DNA from: Sodiomyces alkalinus F11
Lineage: Eukaryota; Ascomycota; Sordariomycetes; Glomerellales; Plectosphaerellaceae
Length of the DNA: 64,000 nt
Reading direction: 5' to 3'
Assembly: GCF_003711515.1 (NCBI RefSeq)
Contig: NW_021167080.1
Coordinates: 380,430-444,429 of the forward strand
The notes beneath the pieces were generated by a model. The model was not told the origin of the DNA and made no database searches. It worked only from the letters and a program-made list of their open reading frames with translations. Positions 10,944 to 22,571 of the stretch are shown here, in pieces (the stretch's first letter is position 1; every line of letters begins with the position of its first letter). The position numbers and the translations under genes were made by a program.

Positions 10944-13189
10944 TACCCCTTTAGTTAAGGTGGGTCTTCCCAGGTTAACTAACTAATTAGAGGCTTCAGT
11001 TTAAACCAAACGCTTTTAACTTTTCTATCGTAAAATTAATAGTCTAGGAAAAACGCCCTCGTAAAAGGGATCTGAATCCGACCTATTTAACCGTTTAATT
11101 CAATTCTATCTTAATTAGTTCCTCGATCCTGATTAGCTGGATCTACTTAATCGGATCTATATCTATCGGATCTTCTACGCCCTCGGGGCCCTTCGTTACG
11201 GCCGCTTTAGCGCGTTTAATCTCTTCGTATAGTCGTTTAGACTACTTAATACGGTCCTTTTAATCCGTTAAATTAAGCTATTACTATAGTCTTTTAATCC
11301 CTGCCTCCGGTAGTGCCTTCGTTAAACCGTCCACGATTATCTCCTTGGTGTTAACGTATATAACCTTAAAGAGGCCCTGCTATACTAACTAACGCGCCTA
11401 CTAGTTATCAATATTAACGTGCCGTAGCCTTATTAGTAGACGTTATGCCTTCTTATCAACGAGGTTAATAGTCTATTAATTATCGTAGTGTAGCTATAGT
11501 TACTATTAGTCTAGCCGAAGCTCTAAATCCCTTAATATCCGGCTAACGAAGAACGTCTCTTTAGCGGCCTCTATAAGAGCGAGTAGTTCCGATTCTATTA
11601 ACGATATCGTGACCGTCGGTTACTTACCCGCCTTCTAGTTAACGGTTCCCCCGAAAAGATTTATCGTATATCCTTATAAACTTTTATAGTCTGGATTATC
11701 TCTAAAGAACGCGTCGCTTACTATTAGGAAGAGCCTATCCCCGCTGAATTCCAGGCAGTAGTGTCTTATATAGTATAGGAATAGCAGTATTTATTAAGCC
11801 CTCTTAAGATAGTTAGAGGAGGGATTAATATTATATTAGGAAAGCTTCGAATAGGCGAACGCGATATCGGGTCTTATTATAATAGCGGCGTATAGGATAG
11901 AACCGATTATACCCTAGTATTAGCGGACCTCGGGAATCGACGCGCAGGTGCTATCGCGGGGTATTACCGGCTCCGTAAATAATAGGACCTTTAGTGGTTT
12001 TCGGCAGAGTATATCTACGTAGTATTTAACCGCGATCTTCTCTACGTAGGAGGATTATAATAGCTATAGCCTACGGGTGGCTTTATCCCTTAGGACTTTA
12101 ATTCCTAGGAACAAGCGGATTTCTTCGCCTCCTAATAACCTATAGCTTCGCTTAAGGGCGGCCTCGAGGTTATCGGCGTTAGTCTTACGGTCTTTATAGT
12201 ATATAAGTCCGATATCGTCGACGTAGAAGAATAGGATTAAACCGTCACGGATTATAATATAGGGGTTATTAGACACGGCCGTGAATCCTATCCTTTATAG
12301 TATACTGCTGAATTCCTCTTACTATAGTAGTGGCGATACCCTTAAGTCGAAGAGGGCTTTCCGTAGTAGTAGTACCTTACCTAGCACTTTATAGCCTTAC
12401 GGTATCTGTATAAACACCTCTTCTTTAAGGCTAGCGTTAACGAATGCGTTAATAGCATCGAACTACCTTATCTCTAGGTTGAATTAGGCGGCGATCGCTA
12501 TTAGCATACGGAAGGACCGCGATACTAGCATTACGGTATAGTTATCTTTAGTCTTTAACCGTTTGTATTAATCCCCTTAGACTATAAGGCGTGCCTTATA
12601 CTTAAGAAGGGTGCCTATTTTATTAAATTTATAGGTATATACCCACCTATAGGCGAGGACTTATTACTTATTAGCCTAATTACTACCTACCTCCTACTAG
12701 TAGCCTATCTATCGGTGCCCCTTAAGGTATTCCCCCTCGGCCTATAACCACCGCTCCCGTAATAGGTGGACGCGTATATCGCGGTAGTAGTTTAATAAAG
12801 GCGGGAGATCCTCGTGAGTTATATACGACAGCGATAGTGGCTAGGAGGTATAAGGGGAATTTATAGCACCGACGTTATCGTTAATAGCTTACTTCCTCGC
12901 GCGTGTAGGGTTATAAGTCCTTTTAGCGTTAAAGAACGTCTTCTAGGCGTTATCGTTCTATATCTTCTCGGTCTTATAGATACTTACAATAGATAGGCGC
13001 GCGGGTAATAGGCGCGCGGCTAACAGGCACCCCCTAGGGGTATCCCCGGCTATCCGTTAGTGGTTATCGTGTTCTTCCACCTTAACGCCCCTAACTACCA
13101 CTAACGCTATAAGGAACGCGCGCGGGGGATCTTCCGGGGATATTAGAGGCGTGGGAAACGGTTTAAACCTCGTAGTAGTAAACCGTGAA

Positions 13190-13530
13190 GTATCTGTAGT
13201 AATAGCGGTACCCTCTCCCGTAGTAATAGCGGTAGTATAGTCTTCTCCTATAATAATAGCAGTATCCGTAGTAATAGCGGTGTCTATAATAATAGCGGTA
13301 ATATAGTCTATAGTAATAGTAATAGCCTCTCCCGTAGTAATAGCGGTGGCGTTAGAGTTATAAGGTTTTAAATCTATAGCCTAGGTATTAGGCTATAGAT
13401 TTAGAATCTTATCTATAATAATAGTAGTAGCCTCTCTTGTAGTAATAGCGACGGCCTCGCCTTCGTCCGTAGTAATAGCGGTAGTATCGCCTTTACCCGT
13501 AGTAATAGAGGTAGCGTTAGAGTCTTCCGA
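13190..13530 (-). repeat. Degenerate tandem repeat GTAGTAATAGCGGT in Copia-B1
   Basis: About ten spaced copies of GTAGTAATAGCGGT (minus strand ACCGCTATTACTAC), separated by 15-40 bases. On the coding strand they give TAITTGE-like peptide repeats, a low-complexity linker between integrase and RT. The same array occurs at 59400-59840. Confidence 0.7.
13360..13412. repeat. 23-bp inverted repeat (hairpin) in Copia-B1
   Basis: Arms 13360-13382 and 13390-13412 around the 7-base loop AGGTATT. They mismatch at a few positions by transitions only. The corresponding hairpin in copy 2 (59647-59699) is perfect. Confidence 0.8.
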
Positions 13531-15059
13531 CTCGAGATCTAATATGTCTACGGCTATACACCTTAATAGTAGCCTATTCGCGGTCTTATTAGATTAGGTG
13601 ATACGGATAGATTATAGGCGTTCCCCGATTTCCTTCGCGGAAGCTATAGCTTATAGCCTTTTAATCCTACTATCGAATATCTTATCTTCGTTAAAGACCA
13701 CGTCTCTTATAGTAATAATATCTATTAGGTATAGTAGCTAAATACGGAAGCTATTCGAGGATTAGTATCCTATATAATAACCTATATATGCCTTCGGTTC
13801 TAGCCTTTATAGGCGGTTCCTTTTAGCTTAGGTATCGCGCGTTTCTATAATGGCTTTATAGCCGTAAGCTTATAGGTGCGTAAGGTTAAGTTAACGGCCG
13901 CGTAGGCCTTTATATAGCGTTCGCTAGTCGTTAATATATCATAGCGTCCTATTATATAGATATATAGTAGTCTTAAAAATCTTAGGCTAGATAGATATAG
14001 GCAGATTAGCTCTAATCCTTATAGCCCTCGCTCTTCTCTTAACGATACCTTTAATCCGTTCTATAACGCTATTTTAATCCTATAAATATAGTGCCGACGG
14101 CTAGCTTTCTACCCCCTTAGTAGCGAGGAAAGTAACGACTCCTAGGTGCTAAAATATCTCGGAATCGGCTTATAGGATACGTAGCCGGATATTAAATTAG
14201 GTCTTAAGCAGAGTAAAAACGTCTTTTAACGCATATAGGATAAAGCCTTAGTCTCTCTTCTATAAGTAGTAATCCTACGTATAACCTATATATACGTTTA
14301 TAACGAATATAATAGACTTATACAGGCTACCCGCTAACGACTCCGCCTCTTTTAGATTATAAAAATTAGTAGCTAGGGCCTCTCTAGGCTTTAACGGGTA
14401 AAGGGATAGTATCCGCCGGATCTACGTAGGTATTTACGATTACCTATACGCGTTATAGTCCGTTATACGAGGTCCCTTTATCTTTACCCCCTAAGTAGCG
14501 TTAACGATCCTTATAAGTATATCGGTGCCGTAGTGGCCGAGGCGTTTATGCTACCGTTACGCTATAGTCTTCTATAGTTACCACGGTTATCGTGATCTTC
14601 TATACGGGTTATCACGGGGGTGCCTTACTAAGACCGTGAATACGGTAGTAGCCGTGGCTTCCGCGCGCTCGATTATATACTAGCCGTGGATATCTAGTAG
14701 CTTATAGATAGGCTGGTCGTCGGCGGAGCTAATAATAGTATCGCTTATAGTATTCTAGCGGTAGCCTTATAGGCGTAGCTAGCGTTCTAAGACGATATTA
14801 GTAATAAATTCCTTATAGTATACGATATTATAAAGGCGTAGTAGCCTTTTTATGCCCGATAGGGATTATACACGTAGCTTAACGTCTCCGTATCCGAGGA
14901 TAGAAGCCTTATAATTACCCATCTAAAGGGATAAAGATAAAGTATCCGTGGGTAGTCTAACGGCCGTAAAACGGCCTTAATTATTAAAGATATAGATTAA
15001 CGATCCTGAATCTAGGATCGTGTAGTGTAATAGCGCTCTAGCTTAGTTAATAGAAACGG

Positions 15060-16535
15060 ATACCCCTTATTCTTATTATAATCTTAATAGTGTTATCGTA
15101 CGATAACGCGCTACCCCTTAGGTTAGGTAGGCTCCTAGTCCTGTCACGGTAACGGACAGGTCTTTATAAACTATTGTAGTAGTAGGCGTAGTATTATAGA
15201 GTTAATCTTCCTAGACTTCCTTTATCTTATTAGCGGTAATAGCCCGTAATGCTTCCCGCGTTTTCTATATCGCGGTATCCACGCGGCTTTTAAAACTATA
15301 GTTATGTATCTTCTTTTCTATAACCTTCGTAATATCTTCGCGGCCGCGCTAGGTATAAGGGCGTATATCCGGCCTTATATACTAATAGGTAGCGGTAGTA
15401 TAGGGGTTCTTATAAATCTCGTAAGGCCTCCTTATTACGGGAGGGATAGCCTTTACGGACGTATCGCTATAAGGACGCTTCTTATTATCTTTATTATTAG
15501 TAGTATCCTTAGTATCGGGGAGGTTCCTAAGAGTATTAAAAGTGCCTCTCCCGACTCTAGGCGTTATAGTAGAGGATTATAGGCTTTTTATATTACTAAG
15601 AACCGTATATAGAGCCTTTACGAAGTCGTTAATCGTTAGCTTATTTTCCGTAATCTTATCGTAGTTATTTACTAAGTAGTTATTACTCTATTCCTAGGCG
15701 ATAGGTCTAATAGCTTTTAACGCGTTTTCCGCCTAATAGTCCGCGCTTAATAGCTCTAAAACGCGTATATATTTATAGTATATTATCGCTATTTTCTAGC
15801 TTACTACCTAGGCGTCTATATCCTTAGGTATAGCCTTTATAGGCGTAGTGTATTATCGGTATAGGACTAGGGCTTCCTTACGGAGGTCTATAAGGGTTAG
15901 TCCTATATACGCGTATAGGAGAGTAATCTAAACCGGTGGGTTATTTGCGGTATTATTCTATAGCTAGGCGAGGAGGCTATATAATATAGTGTAGATAATC
16001 CTTTTAATATAGGAGCGTACCTCGTTAAATTCCTTTTACTACGCGTTATAGTCTGCCTTTTCCTCGCAGTATACACGGCGATCTTATAGGTAGCGCGTAC
16101 GCCCCTTTTTAGAGAGGTTATCGATAGATATAGGCGTCCTAGTCGGTGGTTCTTTTATTACGGACCTGGCCTTCCTACGGGTAGCCGTCTTCTTCTTACC
16201 TACGGCCGTGGCCGCCGTGATAGCGGCGGCGTCTATAACGTCCTCGTCGCCCTTTAGCGTGATAGTGGAAGATAGAGTAGCCGTGATAGTAGTGGCCTGG
16301 CCTCCTGCGTGTTAGGGTTTACGGCGAGGGCTTTATATTTACGAATATTAGGCGGCGTAGGTATAGGGAGGAGGTAGGCATTAGCCTCCTTATCGCTTAG
16401 CTTTAGATTAAGATAGTTATTTTAGTAGGAGGCAGATTTACCTCGTACGGTGCGCTCCTATACTACCTAATCCCTTTAGTTAATAAGGGTAATAGCGGCC
16501 GCCTTTTATTCGGCGTTAGATACGTTAGAAGATAT
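15060..16535 (-). pseudogene. Copia-B1 gag relic
   Basis: First coding region of the element in its own orientation, homologous to 61400-62850 in copy 2, where it is better preserved. The expected start codon at 16533-16535 reads ATA instead of ATG, a RIP-type change seen in copy 2 as well. An open frame on the opposite strand (15304-15582) is a shadow. Confidence 0.6.
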
Positions 16536-16707
16536 CTTTATTAGTTTATTGTTTATCGGTTAGTTAATTAATAAGTAGGTTAATTAATCTCTTAATTACT
16601 CTAATTAGGTCGATAGTAGTTATTTAAGAGTACTTATATAGACGTGATTACTTTTTATAGTAGAATAGGGGTAGCCTTATTAATATCTATTATTTAGGCG
16701 ATATCAA

Positions 16708-16720
16708 CTGGGCTTATAAC
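16708..16720 (-). promoter_or_regulatory. Copia-B1 primer-binding site (initiator tRNA-Met anticodon arm)
   Basis: Directly inside the 5' LTR the plus strand reads CTGGGCTTATAAC (CCGGGCTTATAAC in copy 2 at 63016-63028). This equals the anticodon arm of initiator tRNA-Met, GGGCTCATAAC, with one C-to-T change at the CpA of the anticodon. Copia elements are known to prime with the 5' half of this tRNA. Confidence 0.65.
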
Positions 16721-16995
16721 TATCGCACGTTAAATAGCACTTAGATAATTAACTTAGTAGAGCAGAAATCTCGTATATATATATTATATTAAGTTATATC
16801 TATATAAGTCTCTTATACCCTTAATTTTAGGTGGTAAAGACTCTGTTATAGGTACTATATCATTTGGATCCTATCCGGTCTTTTCCGGTATCCCCCCCTG
16901 TTATATCCTGATGCCCGAGGTCCGAAGCCCTTAGTCAGGGAGTGGATCCCCCCTGGATCCCCTATAGACCACATCGTGGTTCTGCCTATGCGATA
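16721..16995 (-). repeat. Copia-B1 5' LTR
   Basis: 275 bp, same length as the partner at 10669-10943. Differences between the two are almost all C/T or G/A transitions, consistent with RIP after insertion. Confidence 0.9.
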
Positions 16996-17000
16996 AATAC
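16996..17000 (+). repeat. Target site duplication AATAC, right copy
   Basis: Second copy of the five bases at 10664-10668, where Copia-A sequence resumes with CTTAAACG. Confidence 0.85.
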
Positions 17001-18590
17001 CTTAAACGTCTTAGGAGCCCGTTAGGTATATAAAATTAAATATAACGATACAGGCGTGGCTATACAATATAAAGCACGTTGGTGTATATAAGAGTTTAAT
17101 TAAGTACTCGGTAATGAATTTAGAACCCTTTTCTACCACCTGCAGACCCGAAAGCTATAGATTAGCTTTTATACTAGGCGTATCCATAGGCTGGAATTTT
17201 AGACAGTTCGACGTAAAGAACGCTTTCGTTCAGGCCGATATAGATACCGAGATTTATACTATATAACCTATAGGCTTTGAGGAAAAAGAAGGCTCTAATA
17301 ATAATAATATTACTAATAATAATAAATTAGTTTGTAAACTAAATAAAGCTTTATACGGTCTGAAATAAAGCCCCAGGCTTTGGTATAATTTCATAGTAAA
17401 AATACTCCGCGATATCGGCTGCCTAGTCTCTGATTTCGATAACGGTATTTTTACTTTTTATATGAATAAAACAGACCGTGCTATACTACTATGCCACGTA
17501 GACGATATAGTAATACTAAGCTCTTCTACTATAACGATACGGTATTTATTTACTGAAATGTCGAAGAAGATTTCGCTTAAAGAACTAGGTGAACTTCATA
17601 TCTTTTTAGGCCACGAAATTACTATAAGCAAATCAAATAAGACACTTTCTATAAATCAGTTGCCTTATACGAATAAAATCCTCGATCAGTATAATAAACG
17701 AAGCCTTAAACGCGTTGATACCCCCTATATAAATAAAAAGGTCCTTGTACTAAATCAAGAACAGGCGTCAAAAGCCGATATTAAAATATACCAACAAGAA
17801 ATTGGTGCTTTATTATATTTAGCACTACACTGAAGACCAGATATAACCTATGCTGTTAATAAGTGCGCTCGATAAATGAGTAATCCATCTTTAGAGCACT
17901 CTATTGCGTTAAATCGAGTCTGGGCTTATATAAACACTTTTCCTAATATCGGGCTTTTATACAACTGTTATAATAAAAATGACCTTAATATTTACGGTTA
18001 TTCTGATACTAGTTTCTCAGATATAATCGAAGACAGGACTTCTACGTCAGGCTATATCTATTGTATAGGTGTAAATAATTTAATAAGCTGGACTTCTGCT
18101 AAATAAAAAGTCGTTGCTTTATCAATAACAGAATCAGAATATATGGCTTTAACCGAAGCTTCTAAAGAAGGAATCTATATATATAATATATATACAGACC
18201 TAGTAGATAACCTCAGGTTATTTATTGATATAAACTTCGGTCTATATAATAATAATAATACTAATACTAATTATATACCGATTCCTACTATATTAATAGA
18301 TAGCGAAAGCGCAAAGAAGCTTTGTGAAAATCCTGAATTTCATAAACGTGTAAAGCATATAGACCGTCAGTATCACTACTGCCGACAATAGCTTCAAAAT
18401 AATAAAATAAAGGTCGTTTATATAAATACCAAATTTAATATAGCCAATATAATAACTAAAGGTCTAACCAAAGACCTACATAATACGCTATGCGGTTATA
18501 TGAATTTAGGCTATAAAGACGACACGTTGCCTGACTACGATATACCACCTTATACCCGAATTCAAGAATTAAAATACTAAGGTCTATAAC
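17001..18590 (+). pseudogene. Copia-A reverse transcriptase and RNase H
   Basis: Resumes as VYKIKYNDTGVAIQYKARW, then shifts one frame near 17115 and continues with FRQFDVKNAFVQADIDTEIY and KALYGLK. 17462-17833 is open and holds LLCHVDDIVIL: the HVDD variant of the RT active site, both aspartates intact. 17876-18391 gives RNase H with GYSDTSFSDIIEDRTSTSGY, SWTSAK and TESEYMALTEASKE, the standard copia pattern. Poly-Asn insertions from AAT runs occur at about 17295 and 18247. The C-terminus near 18480 ends in LTKDL-like sequence. Damage here is light: a few TAA/TAG codons. Confidence 0.85.
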
Positions 18591-18851
18591 TAGGTTTTTT
18601 ATCTTCGGATTTTCCTAGATATAAATACTATAACTAGGTTTTTTACCTACGGGTTTTCCTAGTATTGTAAAAAGGGTTTTCGAATTTTCCCTTTATAAGA
18701 AATCAAGGGTTTTTAAAATTTTCCCTTAGAGGTTTTATTTTATTTTTTCCTCTTGTAATTAGTCCTAGTTAGTTAACTAGGGTTTCTGCGCTATAATCCT
18801 ATAATATACATACTCGTTTTAAGCTGCTCCTTCTTATATAAGAACCAGCTT
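18590..18851 (+). repeat. Array of seven hairpins in the Copia-A 3' untranslated region
   Basis: Consecutive inverted repeats. CTAGG/CCTAG twice (18590-18618, 18634-18662). AAAGGG/CCCTTT (18671-18694). AAGGG/CCCTT (18705-18727). AGAGG/CCTCT (18728-18753). CCTAGTTA/TAACTAGG (18764-18781). AAGCTG/CAGCTT enclosing the palindrome TTCTTATATAAGAA (18821-18851). The first five have T-rich loops. The last one ends directly before the polypurine tract. Confidence 0.7.
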
Positions 18852-18860
18852 ACGGGGGGG
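18852..18860 (+). promoter_or_regulatory. Copia-A polypurine tract
   Basis: ACGGGGGGG directly before TGTTGATATT. Such G-runs prime plus-strand cDNA synthesis and mark the start of the 3' LTR. Confidence 0.7.
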
Positions 18861-19195
18861 TGTTGATATTAATATTAATATTCATATTATTACTAATAAT
18901 ATCCTTAATATCCTTCGAGTATATCCTTCGTACTCAAATAAAGGATATCTTCCCCGTAAGCCTAGACCGTTCTCTTTCGAGTCAGTTTATCTGATACGAG
19001 TCAGACAAAGGATACAAAGGATTACGATATTACTACGATATCGATCTTTATTACAATACTATTACGATATCGATCCTTTTAAAAAGAATAAAGGATATTA
19101 ACCCGTTCCCTCGGTTCGGTTCCTTCCTTTATTTCTTCTTTATTCTTAATCCTTAATCCTTTATCTTAATCCCTTTTTCGATCCAAAGAAGACAT
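18861..19195 (+). repeat. Copia-A 3' LTR (end approximate)
   Basis: Begins TGTTGATATT after the polypurine tract. Contains repeated ATTACGATATCGATC and AAAGGATA motifs. The end is placed near AAGAAGACA (about 19195) because sequence beyond it has normal composition. There is no second copy in the window to confirm the limit. Confidence 0.55.
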
Positions 19196-19313
19196 AATAC
19201 GCGCGCAGAGATCCTACCTTACAATCCCATTATTACCTTCTTATTTTTTCCACTGCTTTTCGTGACTTTCGTCCCTTCCGCTTGTCCAATATCTTCAAAG
19301 ATCTTTAAAAATT
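19196..19313. other. Short RIP-free stretch between Copia-A and LINE-B1
   Basis: About 120 bp with normal CpA/TpG content and no recognisable gene. Probably a remnant of single-copy DNA. Confidence 0.4.
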
Positions 19314-20660
19314 AGGACGCTTTACTAAGAATTAATCCGGATACCGCGGGTCGTAGTAGTCGGCTTTACTAATAACACGAATATCGTGGCCTTTAGATAT
19401 AATAAGGCCGCTCTACAGGCGTACCTTAAATAGGCGTAGTAAGTCTACTAAAGCTAGTTATAAAGGAGTAAACTACGATTTAAGCCACGGAAATATAAGC
19501 TTCTTTACTTTATAAGAAAATATAACCTATTACCGCTTTAGTTAAGCCTTAAAAGCGTACCGGCACTATAAATTAGAGAGATAGAGGTCCTAGGGGTTAC
19601 CCTTAACCAGAAGCTTATATTCCGTCCCTATATCCGGAAACTTAAAGCTAAACTCTTTACCCAGAAATACGCCCGTATACGCCTTATAGCGTTAGTATAG
19701 GGCTACTATATCGGGGACGCGCGTAAACTATACTAAATAATAGTCCGGAGTACTATACTATACGCAGCCCCGGCCCTTTACACGATAATAGGAAAAGGGA
19801 AGAAGCCGAGCAGAGTACTAAAAAGATTAGCTAGTAAGTAAACGTAGTATTTATCTATCGTTACCGGCGCGTATTGGGCTATAGCTATAAAGGTAGTTAA
19901 GATAAAGGCGGGGGTTCCCCCCCTTAACTTATACTATAACGCCCTAACCACGCGAGCGGTATTATAAGTAAAGGGTATTTAGATAAAGTAAGCGATACTT
20001 TAGGTATAATAAGTAGTCGAAGCGGCCACGTAGCGTAGAAGATATAGGGGAGGGGTTAGACCCTACCTAAGGTTCTAAGGGGTATAGAAATAGGAAGTTA
20101 AGTCCTAGCTCCTTAGGAGGGAATTAGTCTAGCGCCTTTAAGAGGAATAAGCGTACCGGTAAAAGCGTAACTTATTATACTAATATAATAATATAGCCGT
20201 AGTATAGACGCCTTAGTTTAACCGCGTAGCGCTTAGGAAGGATAAGGGCCTTAAAAACTATAGAGTTCTATCCTTACCTAGATACGAATAGAGAAGATAG
20301 GCCTTTATTACTTCCTTTTTATAAAAGGCGTGCCGGACACGGCTACGCCGCGCTATTAGTACGCTAACGGGGGGCCGGAGATAGCGGAATATATCGCGTT
20401 ATAGTACCGGGATATATTAGGGGAGATATAAAAACGCCTTATAGCCGATATAGGCACGCGCCTAGTAATAAAATAGGACTAGCTCCTAGCGCTCCGAAAT
20501 AAGGAGACCGCGGGGAAGGTCGCGAAGTGGTTCCTATAAACCGGGCGCCTTCTAGACTTTAGACTAGCACGATAACTAGTATCGGAGGTATAGTAAAGCC
20601 CTTATAACGGTAAAACCTCGGGTATATATATAGGGGAGGTAAAAATAACTACGAAGAAGA
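19314..20660 (+). pseudogene. LINE-B1 ORF2 C-terminal relic (RT active site onwards)
   Basis: 19365-19376 encodes FTNN in VVGFTNNTNIVAF, the RT motif with both Asp changed to Asn. The frame ends at about 20660, where the strand becomes untranslatable 3' UTR. Stops throughout. Confidence 0.65.
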
Positions 20661-22550
20661 TAAGTAAAAGGAGAGTAAGATATTTATTAATAGCCGCTAT
20701 ACGGCTACGCTATAGCCGTGCTATAGCACGCTTACTTACTCCTCCTTATCGTTATCTATATACTTATCGGAGTCGTTATCGTCGGAATCGGAGCTAATTA
20801 CTCTACTATCTACTAGGATAACCTCGTCCTCGGCCTCGGCCTTATCTTCGGTGGCGGAGGTAATAGGGTCCCTAGATAAGAGGAGGGGGATATTCTACAA
20901 TATATATTAGTAGCGGGGTCGATACAGGGGAGACACGGGGTAACTTATAAGGTAGGCGAGGATAAGCTTTAATATCTCGCTATTATAAGCGTAGCTATTA
21001 CTATAACTCTACGGGGGCGTGGCAGCGGCGATTACGATTATACTAACACTATTAGCTCGGCGGAGGGTAGCGCGGTACGCCCGGAGGGCGCGGGTCTAAT
21101 AGGTGGCCGCCTACTAGTATTTACGGATATACTATAACAAGATTAGTAATAAGAATATAATATATACCGTATAGCGGAGAAGGGGAAAACCTATAAAAGG
21201 TATTAGGGTAGTATAGGCGGCGGCGGCGGCGGTAATAAGGGTATTAGCGGCGTTATAGTAAGGGGGGGAAACCTAATACGAGGATTAGCGGAGTAAAGGT
21301 ATAATAGGGGCATAATAGGGATAAACCGGAGTATAATAGCTATTATTACGATTATTATTAATACATGTAACGTAATAAGCGCCCGCCCCTAAATCGGGTT
21401 AATAGATATAGTATAGAGTAAAAGCGTAGCAGGAGCGTAGTAAGAACACGATAAGACTACTTACCGGGCGGATTCTAGTAGGGAGCCGCTTAGTAGCTAC
21501 GGGCTAGCGATAGGTATAGGGAGAAGACCTAATAGTAGGCGTAGGCGCGGACTATACCGGGTTAGAACACGGAGTAAGGGTATAAAGTGGGCGCGACGAT
21601 AATAGAGCGGGGAACTTATAATAGAGGATTAGGGGGTAGCCGGCCTTTTACCCGTATAGGCGCCGGTACCGGCTCCCCCTTTAATAATAGAGGTCTTATT
21701 TCTAGGTATCTAGAGGGGTAGGGGAGTTAGACTAAGGCGGGCATTATAGGGGCGGAGTAGGGGCGGCGCGAGGACGATATAACCCGGGACCCTATTAGAT
21801 CCCTTATACTATAGCCGAATAGCACCGGGGGATCCTATATAGAAGTTCTAGGGCTATACTTATACCGTACCGACTACGTAAAACTCACCTTAAGAATAAT
21901 AGCTTAAAGAAGGAAAAAAGGAAAGGAGGAAAAGAGAGGAAAAGAGGGAGGTTTATAAGAAAAGGGAGTAATAGATTAGCCCTACGAGTCACTATATCTT
22001 TTAGGGAATAATAGCCACGCCCGGCCTATACTATAACGTCTACCCTGAAAACCCTACGTAGTATACGTAAGGGAGGTATATAACTAAATAACGGCTACTA
22101 TAAATAACAGGTATATAAAGGAGGTTTAGGAATAAATAATAAATAAGGGAAGGAGTAAGGGAGGGGTTAAGCACGCCCCCCCCTATAAAAGGGAGGGAGG
22201 GTATAAAGGGTACTGCGGCGAGGGGAGAATAACCTTACCGGATCCGGAATAAAGGAAAGGACGGCGGCGAGTAACTGTGGCGATAGCGTACTAAGAGTGT
22301 ATATAACCCGATATAGTACCTACTAGACTAACTAGCCGACCCCTATTAGCTATTAGCCCGGAGGTAAGATCCGGTTTTCGAATAGCGATAAAAATAGGGC
22401 CGCGGAGCGATACCGTAGCGGCCACATATAAAGGAACTTCCTTATATAATAGGAGTCAAGGGGTTTTTATCTATCAACGGTTTCCCCTCCAAAATTAGAG
22501 AAGGACTATTACCTAGGTGGCTAGCCTAGCTTAGCTAAGCGAGAGCAGAG
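20660..22550 (+). other. LINE-B1 3' untranslated region
   Basis: No recognisable coding frame. Shares its 3' part with the other two LINE-B copies, in which GC-rich runs and a G/C homopolymer stretch occur. Confidence 0.5.
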
Positions 22551-22571
22551 TAATAAATAATAATAATAATA

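Larger units (their letters stand above)
11000..15060 (-). pseudogene. Copia-B1 pol relic: protease, integrase, RT, RNase H
   Basis: Protease at about 15040 (TILDSGSLIYIFNN). The integrase lies toward 14000-14800, its core only partly recognisable. RT at 12064-12276 is an open stretch with FFYVDDIGLIYY (YVDD at 12214-12225) followed by FLGIKVL. The pol C-terminus at about 11300 reads DGLTKALPEAG, the conserved end of copia RNase H. A Thr/Ile/Ala-rich repeat region lies between integrase and RT. Most of the frame carries RIP stops. Confidence 0.75.
10669..16995 (-). mobile_element. Copia-B copy 1 (Ty1/copia), inserted in Copia-A
   Basis: Complete minus-strand element of 6327 bp with two 275-bp LTRs, a tRNA-primed binding site, gag, protease, integrase, RT and RNase H. 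The ends read TATCG...CGATA (TGTCG at the matching end of copy 2). It is heavily RIP-mutated, but the RT active site YVDD is intact, unlike in copy 2 (49505 onwards). It is younger than the Copia-A it interrupts. Confidence 0.9.
7130..19195 (+). mobile_element. Copia-A (Ty1/copia LTR retrotransposon), interrupted by Copia-B1
   Basis: Order gag, protease, integrase, reverse transcriptase, RNase H identifies a Ty1/copia element on the plus strand. It is split at 10668/16996 by Copia-B1. Removing that element and one AATAC copy rejoins the frame exactly (...KQKNTLNVLGAR then VYKIK). A G-run at 18854-18860 (polypurine tract) precedes TGTTGATATT at 18861, the likely start of the 3' LTR. No 5' LTR was found. 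It is only moderately RIP-mutated, and the catalytic pair of the RT is intact. At least two frameshifts (about 9297 and 17115) are not explained by RIP. Confidence 0.85.
19314..22571 (+). mobile_element. LINE-B copy 1 (5'-truncated Tad-like non-LTR element)
   Basis: Plus-strand copy that starts inside the RT domain: homology with LINE-B3 begins at GGACGCTTTACT. It ends in a (TAA)n tail at about 22550-22571, as usual for a 5'-truncated LINE insertion. The last 1.3 kb is the reverse complement of 37484-38746 and of 51478-52846. The target duplication is unclear; only a short AAATT is shared between the flanks. Heavy RIP. Confidence 0.8.

Noticed and set aside
15304..15582. Plus-strand ORF of 92 codons
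   Set aside because: Antisense to the Copia-B1 gag/protease region; no family resemblance.
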